Origin: Nitrospirota bacterium
GTDB lineage: Bacteria; Nitrospirota; UBA9217
DNA: 54,362 bases
Assembly: GCA_023229435.1 (NCBI GenBank)
Contig: JALNZF010000022.1
Location: 1 to 54,362, forward strand
Direction of reading: 5' to 3'
The notes under the pieces were generated by a model. The model was not told the origin of the DNA, did not search any database, and saw only the letters and a list, made by a program, of their open reading frames with translations. The position numbers and the translations under genes were made by a program. Below are positions 1 to 7,257 of this stretch, piece after piece. Position 1 is the stretch's first letter; each line of letters starts with the position of its first letter.

Positions 1-38
1 TCCTCCCTGCTCATGGTGATCATGTCCTTTTCTGCCAC
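1..38 (-). CDS. IS21-family transposase IstA, N-terminal start only
   Basis: Only the first 12 codons lie in the window. They read VAEKDMITMSRE from a GTG at 38-36, with an AGGAGG ribosome binding site just upstream on the minus strand (about 45-50). The 'MITMSRE' style N-terminus resembles IS21 IstA proteins, whose start usually precedes an HTH segment. IS21-type DNA ends lie about 90 bp upstream of the start, as expected for the left end of such an element. The rest of the gene is outside the window, so the family call is an inference from these residues and the flanking terminus. Confidence 0.45.
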   Translation of the reverse strand, partial: MAEKDMITMSRE

Positions 39-126
39 AATGCCCTCCTATTAACGTTAGGCATTGTAACTGGAAATAGGACATTTCTATTTTGGCGAAT
101 TAGGACATTATCATTTTGGGATTACA
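1..126 (-). mobile_element. Left terminus of an IS21-like insertion sequence
   Basis: Read on the minus strand, the element would begin TGTAATCCCAAAATGATAAT at 126. Two related direct repeats follow: AGGACATTATCATTTTGGG at 102-120 and AGGACATTTCTATTTTGG at 79-94 on the plus strand. IS21 elements typically carry several such terminal repeats and start with TG, and the istA start follows. No other end is in the window, so target duplication cannot be checked. Confidence 0.42.
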
Positions 127-267
127 CCCCGAAACGCGGCAGGAAGAGTGAGGGAGTAATGGCGACTATTTGGCTATGCAGGCCTGTCTTGTGTTTCTGC
201 GCCAGGGCCGCTGTGTTTATGTTTTCGGGTTCAACGGGGAAACCGCAGTTGACGGAACAAAATTCGA

Positions 268-296
268 TTGACACCTTCTCTGTAACACGCTATTAT
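268..296 (+). promoter_or_regulatory. Sigma70 promoter of the rubrerythrin gene
   Basis: TTGACA at 268-273 and TATTAT at 291-296 are separated by exactly 17 bp. The pair lies about 70 bp upstream of the rubrerythrin start codon at 366. The match to the housekeeping consensus is very good. Confidence 0.6.
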
Positions 297-365
297 TTTC
301 GAGGAACAGTTCTGGAAGCGCACAGCAGGCATCATTCATTCGATTTATTTATAAGGGAGACAGGC

Positions 366-842
366 ATGAACAAATATTCGATCGATGAGATCATGGAGAT
401 GGCGATCCGGACGGAAACGCTCGGGTACCAGTTCTATACCAGCATGGCCGAGAAGTTCAAGAAGGACGAAGACCTTGTCAAGCTTTTTACCACCCTGGCT
501 TCCAAGGAAAAGGCGCATGAGAAGACCTTCACCGAGCTGAAGACGATGGTCGCGGCGAAAGGATCCGAGCCGGTCCAGTGGGAAGAGGTGAGCAATTATA
601 TGCGGGCCTTTGTCGAGTCCGAATTTTTTCTCGGCAAGGGCAAGGCCCTTCCGTCCATGGACCATGTAAAGACCGTGCGGGATGCCGTGAAATTGGCGAT
701 GGGGTTCGAAAAAGAGACGCTGCTCTACTTTTTTGAGCTGCGTGCCATCGTGAAGGAAAAAGAGATTGTTGACGAGGTCATTAGCGAGGAGAAAAGCCAC
801 ATCCGGTGGCTCGCTGCCTTCCGGACAGGGCTGGCGAAATAA
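366..842 (+). CDS. Rubrerythrin-type ferritin-like diiron protein
   Basis: The 158-residue product is a four-helix ferritin-like protein. The diiron ligand pattern is visible: E17 in the first helix, an ExxH pair (E48, H51) in 'ASKEKAHEKTF', a glutamate in 'GFEKETLLYF', and a second ExxH in 'SEEKSHIRW' near the C-terminus. It lacks the C-terminal rubredoxin domain of classical rubrerythrin. Such proteins usually reduce peroxide in the cytoplasm of anaerobes, but the substrate cannot be read from sequence. ATG at 366 is chosen because GGGAG precedes it and homology begins there; an in-frame extension upstream to 159 has no protein-like character. The gene is monocistronic, with its own promoter at 268-296. 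Confidence 0.85.
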   Translation: MNKYSIDEIMEMAIRTETLGYQFYTSMAEKFKKDEDLVKLFTTLASKEKAHEKTFTELKTMVAAKGSEPVQWEEVSNYMRAFVESEFFLGKGKALPSMDHVKTVRDAVKLAMGFEKETLLYFFELRAIVKEKEIVDEVISEEKSHIRWLAAFRTGLAK

Positions 843-983
843 GGGAAGATACACTCCTTGATAATCTCGTAAAAAGTCATAATTTACCGCAGACACGGAG
901 AAATGTGCATTGAAAATAAGTAACTACTCAGATTGGCCGCAAAAGCTTGCTATATTGTAGAAAGTAGCTAAGCCCAAAATAAT

Positions 984-1055
984 AGGCTATACTCTTTCTC
1001 GATTTGAAACCAGCTGGCAAGTTGGTAAACCAAACCGAGGAAAGGAGTATAGCCT
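984..1055 (+). promoter_or_regulatory. Hairpin sequestering the IS110 transposase ribosome binding site
   Basis: AGGCTATACTCTTTCTCG at 984-1001 is nearly the exact reverse complement of CGAGGAAAGGAGTATAGCCT at 1036-1055. The right arm contains the AAAGGAG ribosome binding site and reaches the first base of the TTG start. In RNA begun upstream, this stem would hide the start site. That arrangement is a known way for insertion sequences to avoid transposase expression from read-through transcription. Confidence 0.6.
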
Positions 1056-2152
1056 TGAAACCGATTAAAACAAAAAAGCGTTCGTTCGTCAATGGGAAAC
1101 TTCTTATCGTGACTGCTGACATTGGTAAAGACAAACATTTTGGATACTGGCGCTGTCCTGATGGGACTGACATAAAGCCTTTCGCTGTCGAGAATAACGG
1201 CGCGAGTTTTTGGGAATTCTGGGAGCGGGTATCCCTTGCTCAGAAGCTTCACAACCTTGATGGCATTATCTTCGGGTACGAGTCCACCGGCCCTTATGGC
1301 GAACCCCTTGCGCATTTCATGCGGGCGCGAGGAGCGCAGCTGGTGCAGATCAACCCACTGCATACGAAACGCTTCAAAGAGGTAACGGACAATTCGCCGA
1401 ACAAGACGGACCAGAAGGATCCCAAGGTCATTGCCGATATCATTGCGATAGGCCGATTCCTCACGGTGGTGATCCCCGAGGGGCCAGCTGCCGAGCTTCG
1501 CCGGCTCAGCCAGGCCAGAGAACGAAGCACCCAACGCCATACGGCCCTGGCGAATCAGATCCAGTGTCTTTTGGCGAGCATCTTCCCGGAGTTCCTGCAG
1601 GTTATGAAAGGCGTAACGAGCGCAAGCGCCAAGTATCTCTTGAAACACTATCCAACGCCGCAAGAGATCGCGGCCTACGGTCTTCCCGACCTTACCAAGA
1701 CGCTGAGAAAGGTCAGCCGGGGAAAACTGAAGGAAGACCGCGCCCAAGCGCTCTACGACGGTGCTAAATCGACCGTAGGCATCGCCGAAGGCCAAGCGAG
1801 CGTCGTGATGGAAATACACGAGCTTCTTTCCCTTATAGAAGCCTCGGAGCGGTTTACCGAGAGCTTGGAGCAGGAGATGATAATTCATCTTGCCTCTGTT
1901 CCCTACAGCGACACACTCCTTTCGCTCAAAGGGATCGGCAAGGTCACGGCCGCTGGCTTGATCGGAGAGGTGGGAGACTTTCGGAAGTTCCGCACCATGG
2001 GTGAAGTCATGAAGCTTGCCGGACTGGATCTCTTCGAAGTGAGCTCCGGCAGACATAAAGGTCAGCGCCACATATCCAAGCGCGGCCGGCCGCTGATGCG
2101 GAAACTTCTGTACTTTGTCAATAACTTTGGGACACCCCGCGACCGAATTTAG
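1055..2152 (+). pseudogene. IS110-family transposase, 5' part, truncated by IS3 insertion
   Basis: The N-terminal RuvC-like DEDD domain is recognisable: 'TADIGKDKHFG' holds the first Asp, 'GYESTGPYGEPL' the Glu, and 'TDQKDPKVIADIIA' the paired Asp residues. The C-terminal Transposase_20 domain follows, with 'LKGIGKVTAAGLIGEVGDF' and 'HISKRGRPLMRKLLYF'. The natural frame is lost after 'RKLLYF', where the IS3-type inverted repeat begins at 2116; the reading frame then runs into the inserted element and stops at 2152. A TTG at 1055 preceded by AAAGGAG (1041-1047) is the likely start. An earlier in-frame TTG at 1004 has no ribosome binding site. Confidence 0.75.
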
Positions 2153-3168
2153 TGTACTTTTTCCACGCTCCAAGGAACCGGTTTCGGTTTGTTAATCCAC
2201 ACCGCGTCCGGTAATGAAGGAGGAACAGGAGCTTTTTTCACAAACCGTTCAGGATGTGCCTTATACGCGGTACGAAGCACCTCGCCTCTGGCTTTTTGCA
2301 CGTCCTGCGCAAATCCGTAGTGGACAGACTCCGGCGTATGCAATCCGATGCCGGAGTGGTGATGCTCGGTGTTATACCAAGGGAAAAAGACCTGGCAGAA
2401 CCCCCGACTATCCTCGATGCAGCCGAACCGATCGGGGAAGTCCGGCCGGTACTTGAGCGTCTTGAACTGAGATTCTGAAAAAGGGTTGTCATCGCTCGTA
2501 TATGGCCTGCTGTGGGTCTTAGTGACGCCCAAATCGGCCATGAGCAAGGCAACCGGCTTGGACCTCATGGACGAGCCGCGATCCGCGTGAATCGTGAGCT
2601 GCCCTTTTTCGATATTCTGCTTTGCGCAGGTTTCCTTGATGAGCTTTTCCGCCAAGGCAGCCGATTCTCTGGGGGCGATCATCCAGCCAACGATGTAGCG
2701 GCTGAAGATGTCCAGAATCACATAGAGGTAAAAGTAGGTCCATTTTGCCGGGCCTAAGAGCTTGGTAATATCCCAGGACCAGACCTGGTTCGGTCCCGTG
2801 GCCAAAAGCTCCGGCTTCTGATACACGGGGTGGCTGAGCTGATTCCTACGCTCCTTGACCTCCTGGTTCGCGTCGAGGATGCGGTACATGGTACTTATAG
2901 AGCAGTGATATTTTCCTTCATCCAGGATGGTTGCATAGATCTCCTGGGGTGCCTTGTCCGCGAACCGGTCAGCGTAGAGAATATTGAGAACTCCTTGCCG
3001 TTCGTCTGAAGACAATGCACGAGGAGGACTCGGACGTTTAATCGGCACCACGGGAGGCGCATTTTTCCGCGCCTGCGTCCGGTAGAACCCTGAACGAGGA
3101 ACATCGAGCGATGCACACGCTGATTTGATCCCAATATCAGAAGAAAGAGTAAGAGCGGCTTCCATCAC
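2149..3168 (-). CDS. IS3-family transposase OrfB (DDE integrase core)
   Basis: The 339-residue product has an N-terminal helical segment and a retroviral-integrase-like core. The DDE residues are visible in 'VWSWDITKL' (first Asp), 'TIHADRGSSM' (second Asp) and 'NPFSESQFKTLKYRPDFP' (Glu). The C-terminal 'WYNTEHHHSGIGLHTPESVH' is typical of IS3 OrfB. It starts with GTG at 3168, overlapping the TGA stop of OrfA, so it is probably expressed by translational coupling. No frameshift or internal stop is seen, so the element may still be active. Confidence 0.88.
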   Translation of the reverse strand: MMEAALTLSSDIGIKSACASLDVPRSGFYRTQARKNAPPVVPIKRPSPPRALSSDERQGVLNILYADRFADKAPQEIYATILDEGKYHCSISTMYRILDANQEVKERRNQLSHPVYQKPELLATGPNQVWSWDITKLLGPAKWTYFYLYVILDIFSRYIVGWMIAPRESAALAEKLIKETCAKQNIEKGQLTIHADRGSSMRSKPVALLMADLGVTKTHSRPYTSDDNPFSESQFKTLKYRPDFPDRFGCIEDSRGFCQVFFPWYNTEHHHSGIGLHTPESVHYGFAQDVQKARGEVLRTAYKAHPERFVKKAPVPPSLPDAVWINKPKPVPWSVEKVH

Positions 3169-3668
3169 TCGCTCCCTTCGTTCTCGGGGGTCGCAAGAGG
3201 GATCCCCAGAATCTGTGATATTTTTTTTTGCACGTCGATAATGATTTCGGCCTGCCTGAGGCGACTGGTAAGCCGCTCATTCTCCTTGCGAAGCTTCTCG
3301 TTCTCTGCATGGAGAGGATCATGGACTGATTGCTTACGACCCCGCTTCTTGGGCGTGAGGCCGGATAGTACGCCGCGGTCGCGCTGACGTCGCCAGGTGT
3401 CGAGATTTGATGCATAAAGCCCTTCGCGGCGCAGGAGCTTACCAAGACACCCAGGTTCATTGCAGGCATCTGCAAGCGTAAGGACACGAAGCTTGTATTC
3501 AGCAGTAAAACGTCGCCGAGCGGCTTTAGCCGGAACCTCAGGGTTCGGCAGGACCGCAGCCACACCTTGATGCGAATTAACTTCTTGCGGGGTCTTTCCC
3601 CATGGAACCTCAGTCGCCCTACGGGCTCCTTCGTTTCTATGGGATGCTTTGATCTTTGAAGCTATCAT
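3165..3668 (-). CDS. IS3-family OrfA (HTH DNA-binding protein)
   Basis: The 167-residue product contains the OrfA helix-turn-helix ('RRRFTAEYKLRVLTLADAC' to 'LYASNLDTWRRQRD'). A leucine-zipper-like coiled coil follows ('ENEKLRKENERLTSRLRQAEI'), which in this family mediates assembly with OrfB. ATG at 3668 is supported by GGGGAGGAG eight bases upstream. A roughly 45-residue basic N-terminal extension precedes the HTH. OrfA reads directly into OrfB with a 4-base overlap. Confidence 0.83.
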   Translation of the reverse strand: MIASKIKASHRNEGARRATEVPWGKTPQEVNSHQGVAAVLPNPEVPAKAARRRFTAEYKLRVLTLADACNEPGCLGKLLRREGLYASNLDTWRRQRDRGVLSGLTPKKRGRKQSVHDPLHAENEKLRKENERLTSRLRQAEIIIDVQKKISQILGIPLATPENEGSE

Positions 3669-3746
3669 ATAGATTTCTCCTCCCCGCCCTCTACTCTAAT
3701 TTACCACAGGGGAGGTGTCTCAATTATATTGACACAGAGGGCGGAA

Positions 3747-3950
3747 TTTGCCGCCCTCAACACCGTCAAAAAAGGCGGCGCAATGCACCAGTGGTATCGG
3801 AGCGCCTGTGATCGGGGCATGCCCAAGCCCAAGGCTCTGGTGGCTGTCGGCCGAAAGCTTCTCGGAATTCTCTTTGCGATGGTTCGTGATCATAGCGAGT
3901 ACGTACCCAATTACTCAGAAACCCAGTATCAACTCAAGGAGGCTGCGTAA
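3747..3950 (+). pseudogene. IS110-family transposase, 3' remnant
   Basis: The translation 'FAALNTVKKGGAMHQWY' through 'SETQYQLKEAA' is the C-terminal tail expected after 'RKLLYF' of the upstream fragment. It includes the conserved 'PKALVAVGRKLLGILFAMVRD' segment. Joined to the 5' part it would give a full-length transposase of about 430 residues. It has no start of its own and is not expected to be expressed. Confidence 0.75.
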
Positions 3951-4136
3951 CAAGTGTCTTTGCGTGTAAGCGGGGCGATTATCGTTTGCGTTATCTAAGG
4001 CGGCCATGCCGACCTTCTGCAAAAGCTTACATAACTCCCCGCTTGCACCTTAATCCCAATGAAGCAAGGTTCGGGCTCTGTCGAGACCCTCAAAATACCA
4101 GAGTTGGGTAAGGTGCCGCACCTAAGACTGATATCT
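3951..4136 (+). ncRNA. Possible bridge/seek RNA region of the IS110-family element
   Basis: The roughly 185 bp after the transposase stop contain no reading frame but show paired segments. AAGCGGGG (3968-3975) matches CCCCGCTT about 70 bp downstream, and smaller stems follow around 4075-4125. IS110/IS1111 elements are known to encode a structured guide RNA in the non-coding end next to the transposase. This placement fits the IS1111-like layout with the RNA downstream. Which bases act as guide loops cannot be read by eye. Confidence 0.3.
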
Positions 4137-4558
4137 TAACTGAGAGCAAGGCTCTTTATAAAAAATACTTGACTAGAACAAACCAGAACGCAAAGAACTC
4201 AAAGAAAAACCTGAAACCATGTATTTCAGTTTTAATTCTCTCTGCGATCCTTGTGTGCTTCTCTAACAGGTTGTTGAAAAACACTTAGTTTACCCTTCGA
4301 CCCTTCGGCAAGCTCAGGGCTCAGGGCGAACGGAGCGTGTATTGAATTTATTCGTATTTATCCGTTCGTGGTGAGCCTGTCGAACCACAAAAAGACTTTT
4401 TCAACAGCCTGCTAAGCGGCAGATTTTTTGACGGCTACCGCGTCTCAGCGGCGATCACCCGCTTTTAAGAGCTCATCATAAATTGACTTTCACCGTTCTT
4501 TCGGTTACAATTCTTCACATTCTGCTTTAAAATTTCATCTTTTTCCCGGAGGACACCT
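4137..4558. other. Non-coding stretch with repeats upstream of purH
   Basis: No convincing reading frame is present. About 4189-4266 carries an A-rich imperfect palindrome of the 'CGCAAAGAACTCAAAG...CTCTGCGATCC' type. The 145-bp element at 4267-4411 is listed separately. The last 50 bp hold the purH ribosome binding site CGGAGG at 4547-4552. Confidence 0.5.
4267..4411. repeat. 145-bp MITE-like element with terminal inverted repeats
   Basis: CAGGTTGTTGAAAAA at 4267-4281 and TTTTTCAACAGCCTG at 4397-4411 are near-perfect terminal inverted repeats. Inside, CCTTCGGCAAGCTCAGGG...GCGAACGG and TCCGTTCGTGGTGAGCC...TGTCGAACCA form a second inverted pair. The same internal core (GAGCTTGTCGAA, CCACGAACGGA) returns at 49110-49770, so this is a dispersed family. 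It has no coding capacity. Confidence 0.65.
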
Positions 4559-6121
4559 GTGGCCAAAGTGACGCGCGCGCTCATCAGTGTTTCACACAAG
4601 GAAGGTATTCTCGATTTCGCCAAGGGGATTGAGAAACTCGGCATTGAGATCCTGTCCACGGGCGGAACGGCAAAGATGCTTCGCGATGCCGGCGTCAAGG
4701 TCAAGGACGTGTCGGAGTTCACGGGCTTCCCCGAGATGCTCGACGGCAGGGTCAAGACCCTGCACCCCAAGGTGCATGGTGGGATCCTCGGCAGGCGCGG
4801 CAATCCAGAACATGTGAAACAGATGCAACAGCACGGCATCGAGCCCATCGACCTGGTGGTTGTGAACCTCTACCCCTTCGAACAGACCGTGGCAAAGCCG
4901 GGGTGCACGCTTGAGGACGCGATCGAGAACATCGACATCGGCGGCCCGACCATGCTTCGTTCCGCGGCCAAGAATTACACTGACGTGGCCGTGGTGGTGT
5001 CGCCCCGCGACTACGGCCGAGTGCTCGAAGAGCTTCAGAAGCACGGCGAGGTCTCGGCAAAGACCCGTTTCGAGCTTTGCCGCACGGTCTTTCTCCATAC
5101 CGCCCGCTACGACAGTGCGATCTCCGCCTGGCTCGACAGCCAGGTGCCGGCAGACGAGAAGACCCGCTTCCCCAACATCCTCACGCTCCAGCTTGAGAAG
5201 GTTCAGAACCTGCGCTACGGCGAGAACCCCCACCAGCAGGGCGCGTTCTACCGGGAATTCGGGCGCAGGGAGCCGAGCGTTGCCCATGCGAGACAGCTGC
5301 AGGGAAAGGAAATGTCCTTTAACAACTTCCTTGACGCGAACAGCGCGCTCGAACTCGCGAAGGAGTTTGACCACGCCGTAGGCGTGGTCATCGTGAAGCA
5401 CAACAACCCCTGCGGTGTGGCCACGGCGGCGACGCCCGTGGAGGCTTATCGCAAGGCGCGTGACTGCGACCCGGTCTCGGCTTTCGGCGGGGTGATCGCC
5501 TTCAACCGCATGGTGGATCTTGATACCGCCAGGGAACTCACGTCCACGTTCGTGGAAGTGGTGGTGGCGCCCGAGTACGCGCCTGACGCGCTCGAAGAGC
5601 TCAAGCGGAAAAAGGACCTGAGGCTGCTCGACATCGGGCCCACGGTGACGGGCGCGCCCGAGGGCATGGACCTGAAAAAGATCACGGGCGGGCTTATCTA
5701 TCAGGACCGCGACCTCGGCCGGATCGCCGACGTAAGGAAGCTGACCGTCGCGACCGCGCGAAAACCCACGGACGATGAATTCGAGGCGCTCGCTTTTGCC
5801 TGGAAGGTCTGCAAGCATGTGAAGTCGAATGCCATCGTCTTTACCACGAAAGACCAGACCATCGGCATCGGGGCCGGCCAGATGAGCCGTCTTGATTCGG
5901 TGCGTATCGCCGTGATGAAGGCGCAGTTCCCGCTCAAGGGGACCGTGCTTGCGTCTGACGCCTTCTTCCCCTTCCGCGATGGACTCGATGAAGCGGCGAA
6001 GGCCGGCGCCACCGCCGTTATCCAGCCCGGCGGGTCGCTCAAGGACGAAGAGGTAATCAAGGCGGCGAACGAGCACGGCATCGCCATGGTCATGACCGGG
6101 ATGCGGCATTTCAGGCATTGA
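4559..6121 (+). CDS. purH: Bifunctional AICAR formyltransferase / IMP cyclohydrolase PurH
   Basis: The 520-residue protein carries out the last two steps of de novo IMP synthesis in the cytoplasm. The N-terminal MGS-like cyclohydrolase domain shows 'SVSHKEGILDFAKGIEKLG', 'STGGTAKML', 'EFTGFPEMLDGRVKTLHP' and 'NLYPFEQT'. The formyltransferase domain shows 'LRYGENPHQ', 'VKHNNPCG' (with the catalytic Lys-His), 'CDPVSAFGGVIAFN', 'GIGAGQMSRLDSV' and 'SDAFFPFRDGLD'. Length matches the family. The start is GTG at 4559, six bases after GGAGG. It stands alone between repeat-rich spacers, with no other pur gene nearby. Confidence 0.96.
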   Translation: MAKVTRALISVSHKEGILDFAKGIEKLGIEILSTGGTAKMLRDAGVKVKDVSEFTGFPEMLDGRVKTLHPKVHGGILGRRGNPEHVKQMQQHGIEPIDLVVVNLYPFEQTVAKPGCTLEDAIENIDIGGPTMLRSAAKNYTDVAVVVSPRDYGRVLEELQKHGEVSAKTRFELCRTVFLHTARYDSAISAWLDSQVPADEKTRFPNILTLQLEKVQNLRYGENPHQQGAFYREFGRREPSVAHARQLQGKEMSFNNFLDANSALELAKEFDHAVGVVIVKHNNPCGVATAATPVEAYRKARDCDPVSAFGGVIAFNRMVDLDTARELTSTFVEVVVAPEYAPDALEELKRKKDLRLLDIGPTVTGAPEGMDLKKITGGLIYQDRDLGRIADVRKLTVATARKPTDDEFEALAFAWKVCKHVKSNAIVFTTKDQTIGIGAGQMSRLDSVRIAVMKAQFPLKGTVLASDAFFPFRDGLDEAAKAGATAVIQPGGSLKDEEVIKAANEHGIAMVMTGMRHFRH

Positions 6122-6183
6122 TTCTGGTCGCGTTTGTAGTGTAGTAACTAATTGATCAAATTCTTCTCAAAACGGCAAGAATT

Positions 6184-6292
6184 TTCTCGCAGAGGCGCAG
6201 AGTTCGCAGAGAAAATCTAAATAAATTCTGGGTTAAAATCAAGCGTAAAGGTTTTGATTTAACTCTGCGTTCTCCGCGTGCTCTGCGAGAGA
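6184..6292. repeat. Imperfect palindromic intergenic repeat
   Basis: TCTCGCAGAGGCGCAGAG at the left mirrors CTCTGCG...GTGCTCTGCGAGAGA at the right, with an AT-rich centre. The element fills the spacer between purH and the next gene. Confidence 0.55.
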
Positions 6293-6346
6293 CGCCCTTT
6301 CGGTTCTGGCTTGTACAGAATTAGAAATTCTCAGAAAGGATATTCG

Positions 6347-6610
6347 ATGATCCGGGGTTTACTGGTTTTCCTTGTTATTTTTGTGATCTATTCCGCGCTC
6401 AAAACCGTGATCCGGTCGGCGGTCAAGACCTACCACGTTGATGAACAACGTCGCGGCAAGCAGATTATGGGTGATGAAATGGTGCTGGATCCCGAATGCC
6501 ACACCTATGTGGTAAAGGACCGCGCTGTAGCGCGGCGCATTCGGGGCACACTTACGTATTTCTGCAGCGACGCCTGTGCCCGACAATACGAGGACAAGAA
6601 CCGCGCGTGA
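6347..6610 (+). CDS. Small membrane-anchored YHS/TRASH-like metal-binding protein
   Basis: The product is 87 residues. An N-terminal hydrophobic segment ('GLLVFLVIFVIYSALKTVI') would anchor it in the membrane. The C-terminal half reads 'MVLDPECHTYV' and 'LTYFCSDACARQYED', with three cysteines in the C...C-x3-C pattern of YHS/TRASH-like metal-binding modules. The role is unknown; metal sensing or delivery is possible. ATG at 6347 follows AAAGGA; an upstream in-frame extension to 6278 lies inside the palindromic repeat and is rejected. The following gene starts 14 bases downstream, so they may be co-transcribed. Confidence 0.65.
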   Translation: MIRGLLVFLVIFVIYSALKTVIRSAVKTYHVDEQRRGKQIMGDEMVLDPECHTYVVKDRAVARRIRGTLTYFCSDACARQYEDKNRA

Positions 6611-6624
6611 TCGCGGGTGGATGA

Positions 6625-7257
6625 ATGGTGCTGTTCCGAAGAAATAGCTGCTGTATCCTCAGACTCCTTGCCGCGTTCCTGCTGCTCTGCTGCATTTCTC
6701 CGTCGCCTGAGACGTCGACAGGCAAAACGGACATCTTCGCGTCCCTGCTCTCGTCTGTTGCCGGCCGGCTTAAACTCGTAATCTGGAAGTCCCGGTATAC
6801 CCTGACCCTCTATAAGGGTGAGATACCGGTAAAAACATACCGGGCGGTGTTCGGCAAGGGCTACCGGGAAGGTGATAAACAAAGGATGGGAGACCGGCGG
6901 ACGCCGGAGGGAGAGTTTTACATCTGCACCATGAACGACAGCAAGCGGTTCTACAAGTTCATGGGCCTCAGCTATCCCGGCATGAAACACGCGGATTACG
7001 GGCTCCAGTCGGGGATGATCTCTTATGTTGAATATGCGATGATCAAGAACGCGATCGAGGGCCGGTTGTCGCCGCCCTGGGAGACCCGGCTCGGCGGGGC
7101 CGTGGGAATCCATGGGAGAACGCTTGATGCCGGGAATGCGCAGCAGCGGGACGTCAGCACGAACTGGACCGACGGCTGCATCGCCCTTGACAATGCCGAC
7201 GTTGACGAGATTTACCGGGTGGTTTCCCTCGGCACGCCGGTGATGATCCTGCCATGA
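6625..7257 (+). CDS. L,D-transpeptidase (YkuD) family protein
   Basis: The 210-residue exported protein has a hydrophobic N-terminus ('LRLLAAFLLLCCISPS') with a possible lipobox cysteine. A YkuD domain follows: 'YTLTLYKGEIPVKTYRAVFGKG', 'TPEGEFYIC', the 'GIHGRT' histidine (H163) and 'TNWTDGCIALDN' with catalytic C185. The usual S-H-G-C is T-D-G-C here, a tolerated variant. Such enzymes make 3-3 peptidoglycan crosslinks or attach lipoproteins to peptidoglycan in the periplasm. Its TGA overlaps the ATG of the downstream Fe-S protein (ATGA), so the two are translationally coupled although functionally unrelated. Confidence 0.85.
   Translation: MVLFRRNSCCILRLLAAFLLLCCISPSPETSTGKTDIFASLLSSVAGRLKLVIWKSRYTLTLYKGEIPVKTYRAVFGKGYREGDKQRMGDRRTPEGEFYICTMNDSKRFYKFMGLSYPGMKHADYGLQSGMISYVEYAMIKNAIEGRLSPPWETRLGGAVGIHGRTLDAGNAQQRDVSTNWTDGCIALDNADVDEIYRVVSLGTPVMILP

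Larger units (their letters stand above)
2116..3734 (-). mobile_element. IS3-family insertion sequence inside the IS110 element
   Basis: Imperfect 21-bp inverted repeats bound the element at 2116-2136 and 3714-3734. Each begins TGTCAATA and ends GACACC, with 17 of 21 positions identical. Inside are orfA and orfB on the minus strand. The host transposase frame stops at 2115 and resumes at 3747 ('FAALNTVKKGG'). About 12 bp between 3735 and 3746 are explained by neither, so the right junction or target duplication is not clean. Confidence 0.75.
939..4136 (+). mobile_element. IS110-family element, split by an IS3-family insertion (ends approximate)
   Basis: A DEDD-type transposase reading frame begins at 1055, is interrupted near 2116, and resumes at 3747 to end at 3950. 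About 180 bp of structured non-coding DNA follow the stop. GCAAAAGCTT occurs near both presumed ends (939-948 and 4019-4028) as a direct repeat. IS110 elements lack strong terminal inverted repeats, so the outer limits given are estimates. Confidence 0.5.

Noticed and set aside
159..365. Upstream in-frame extension of the rubrerythrin gene
   Set aside because: The segment covers the promoter at 268-296, has no ribosome binding site at its start and no resemblance to ferritin-like proteins.
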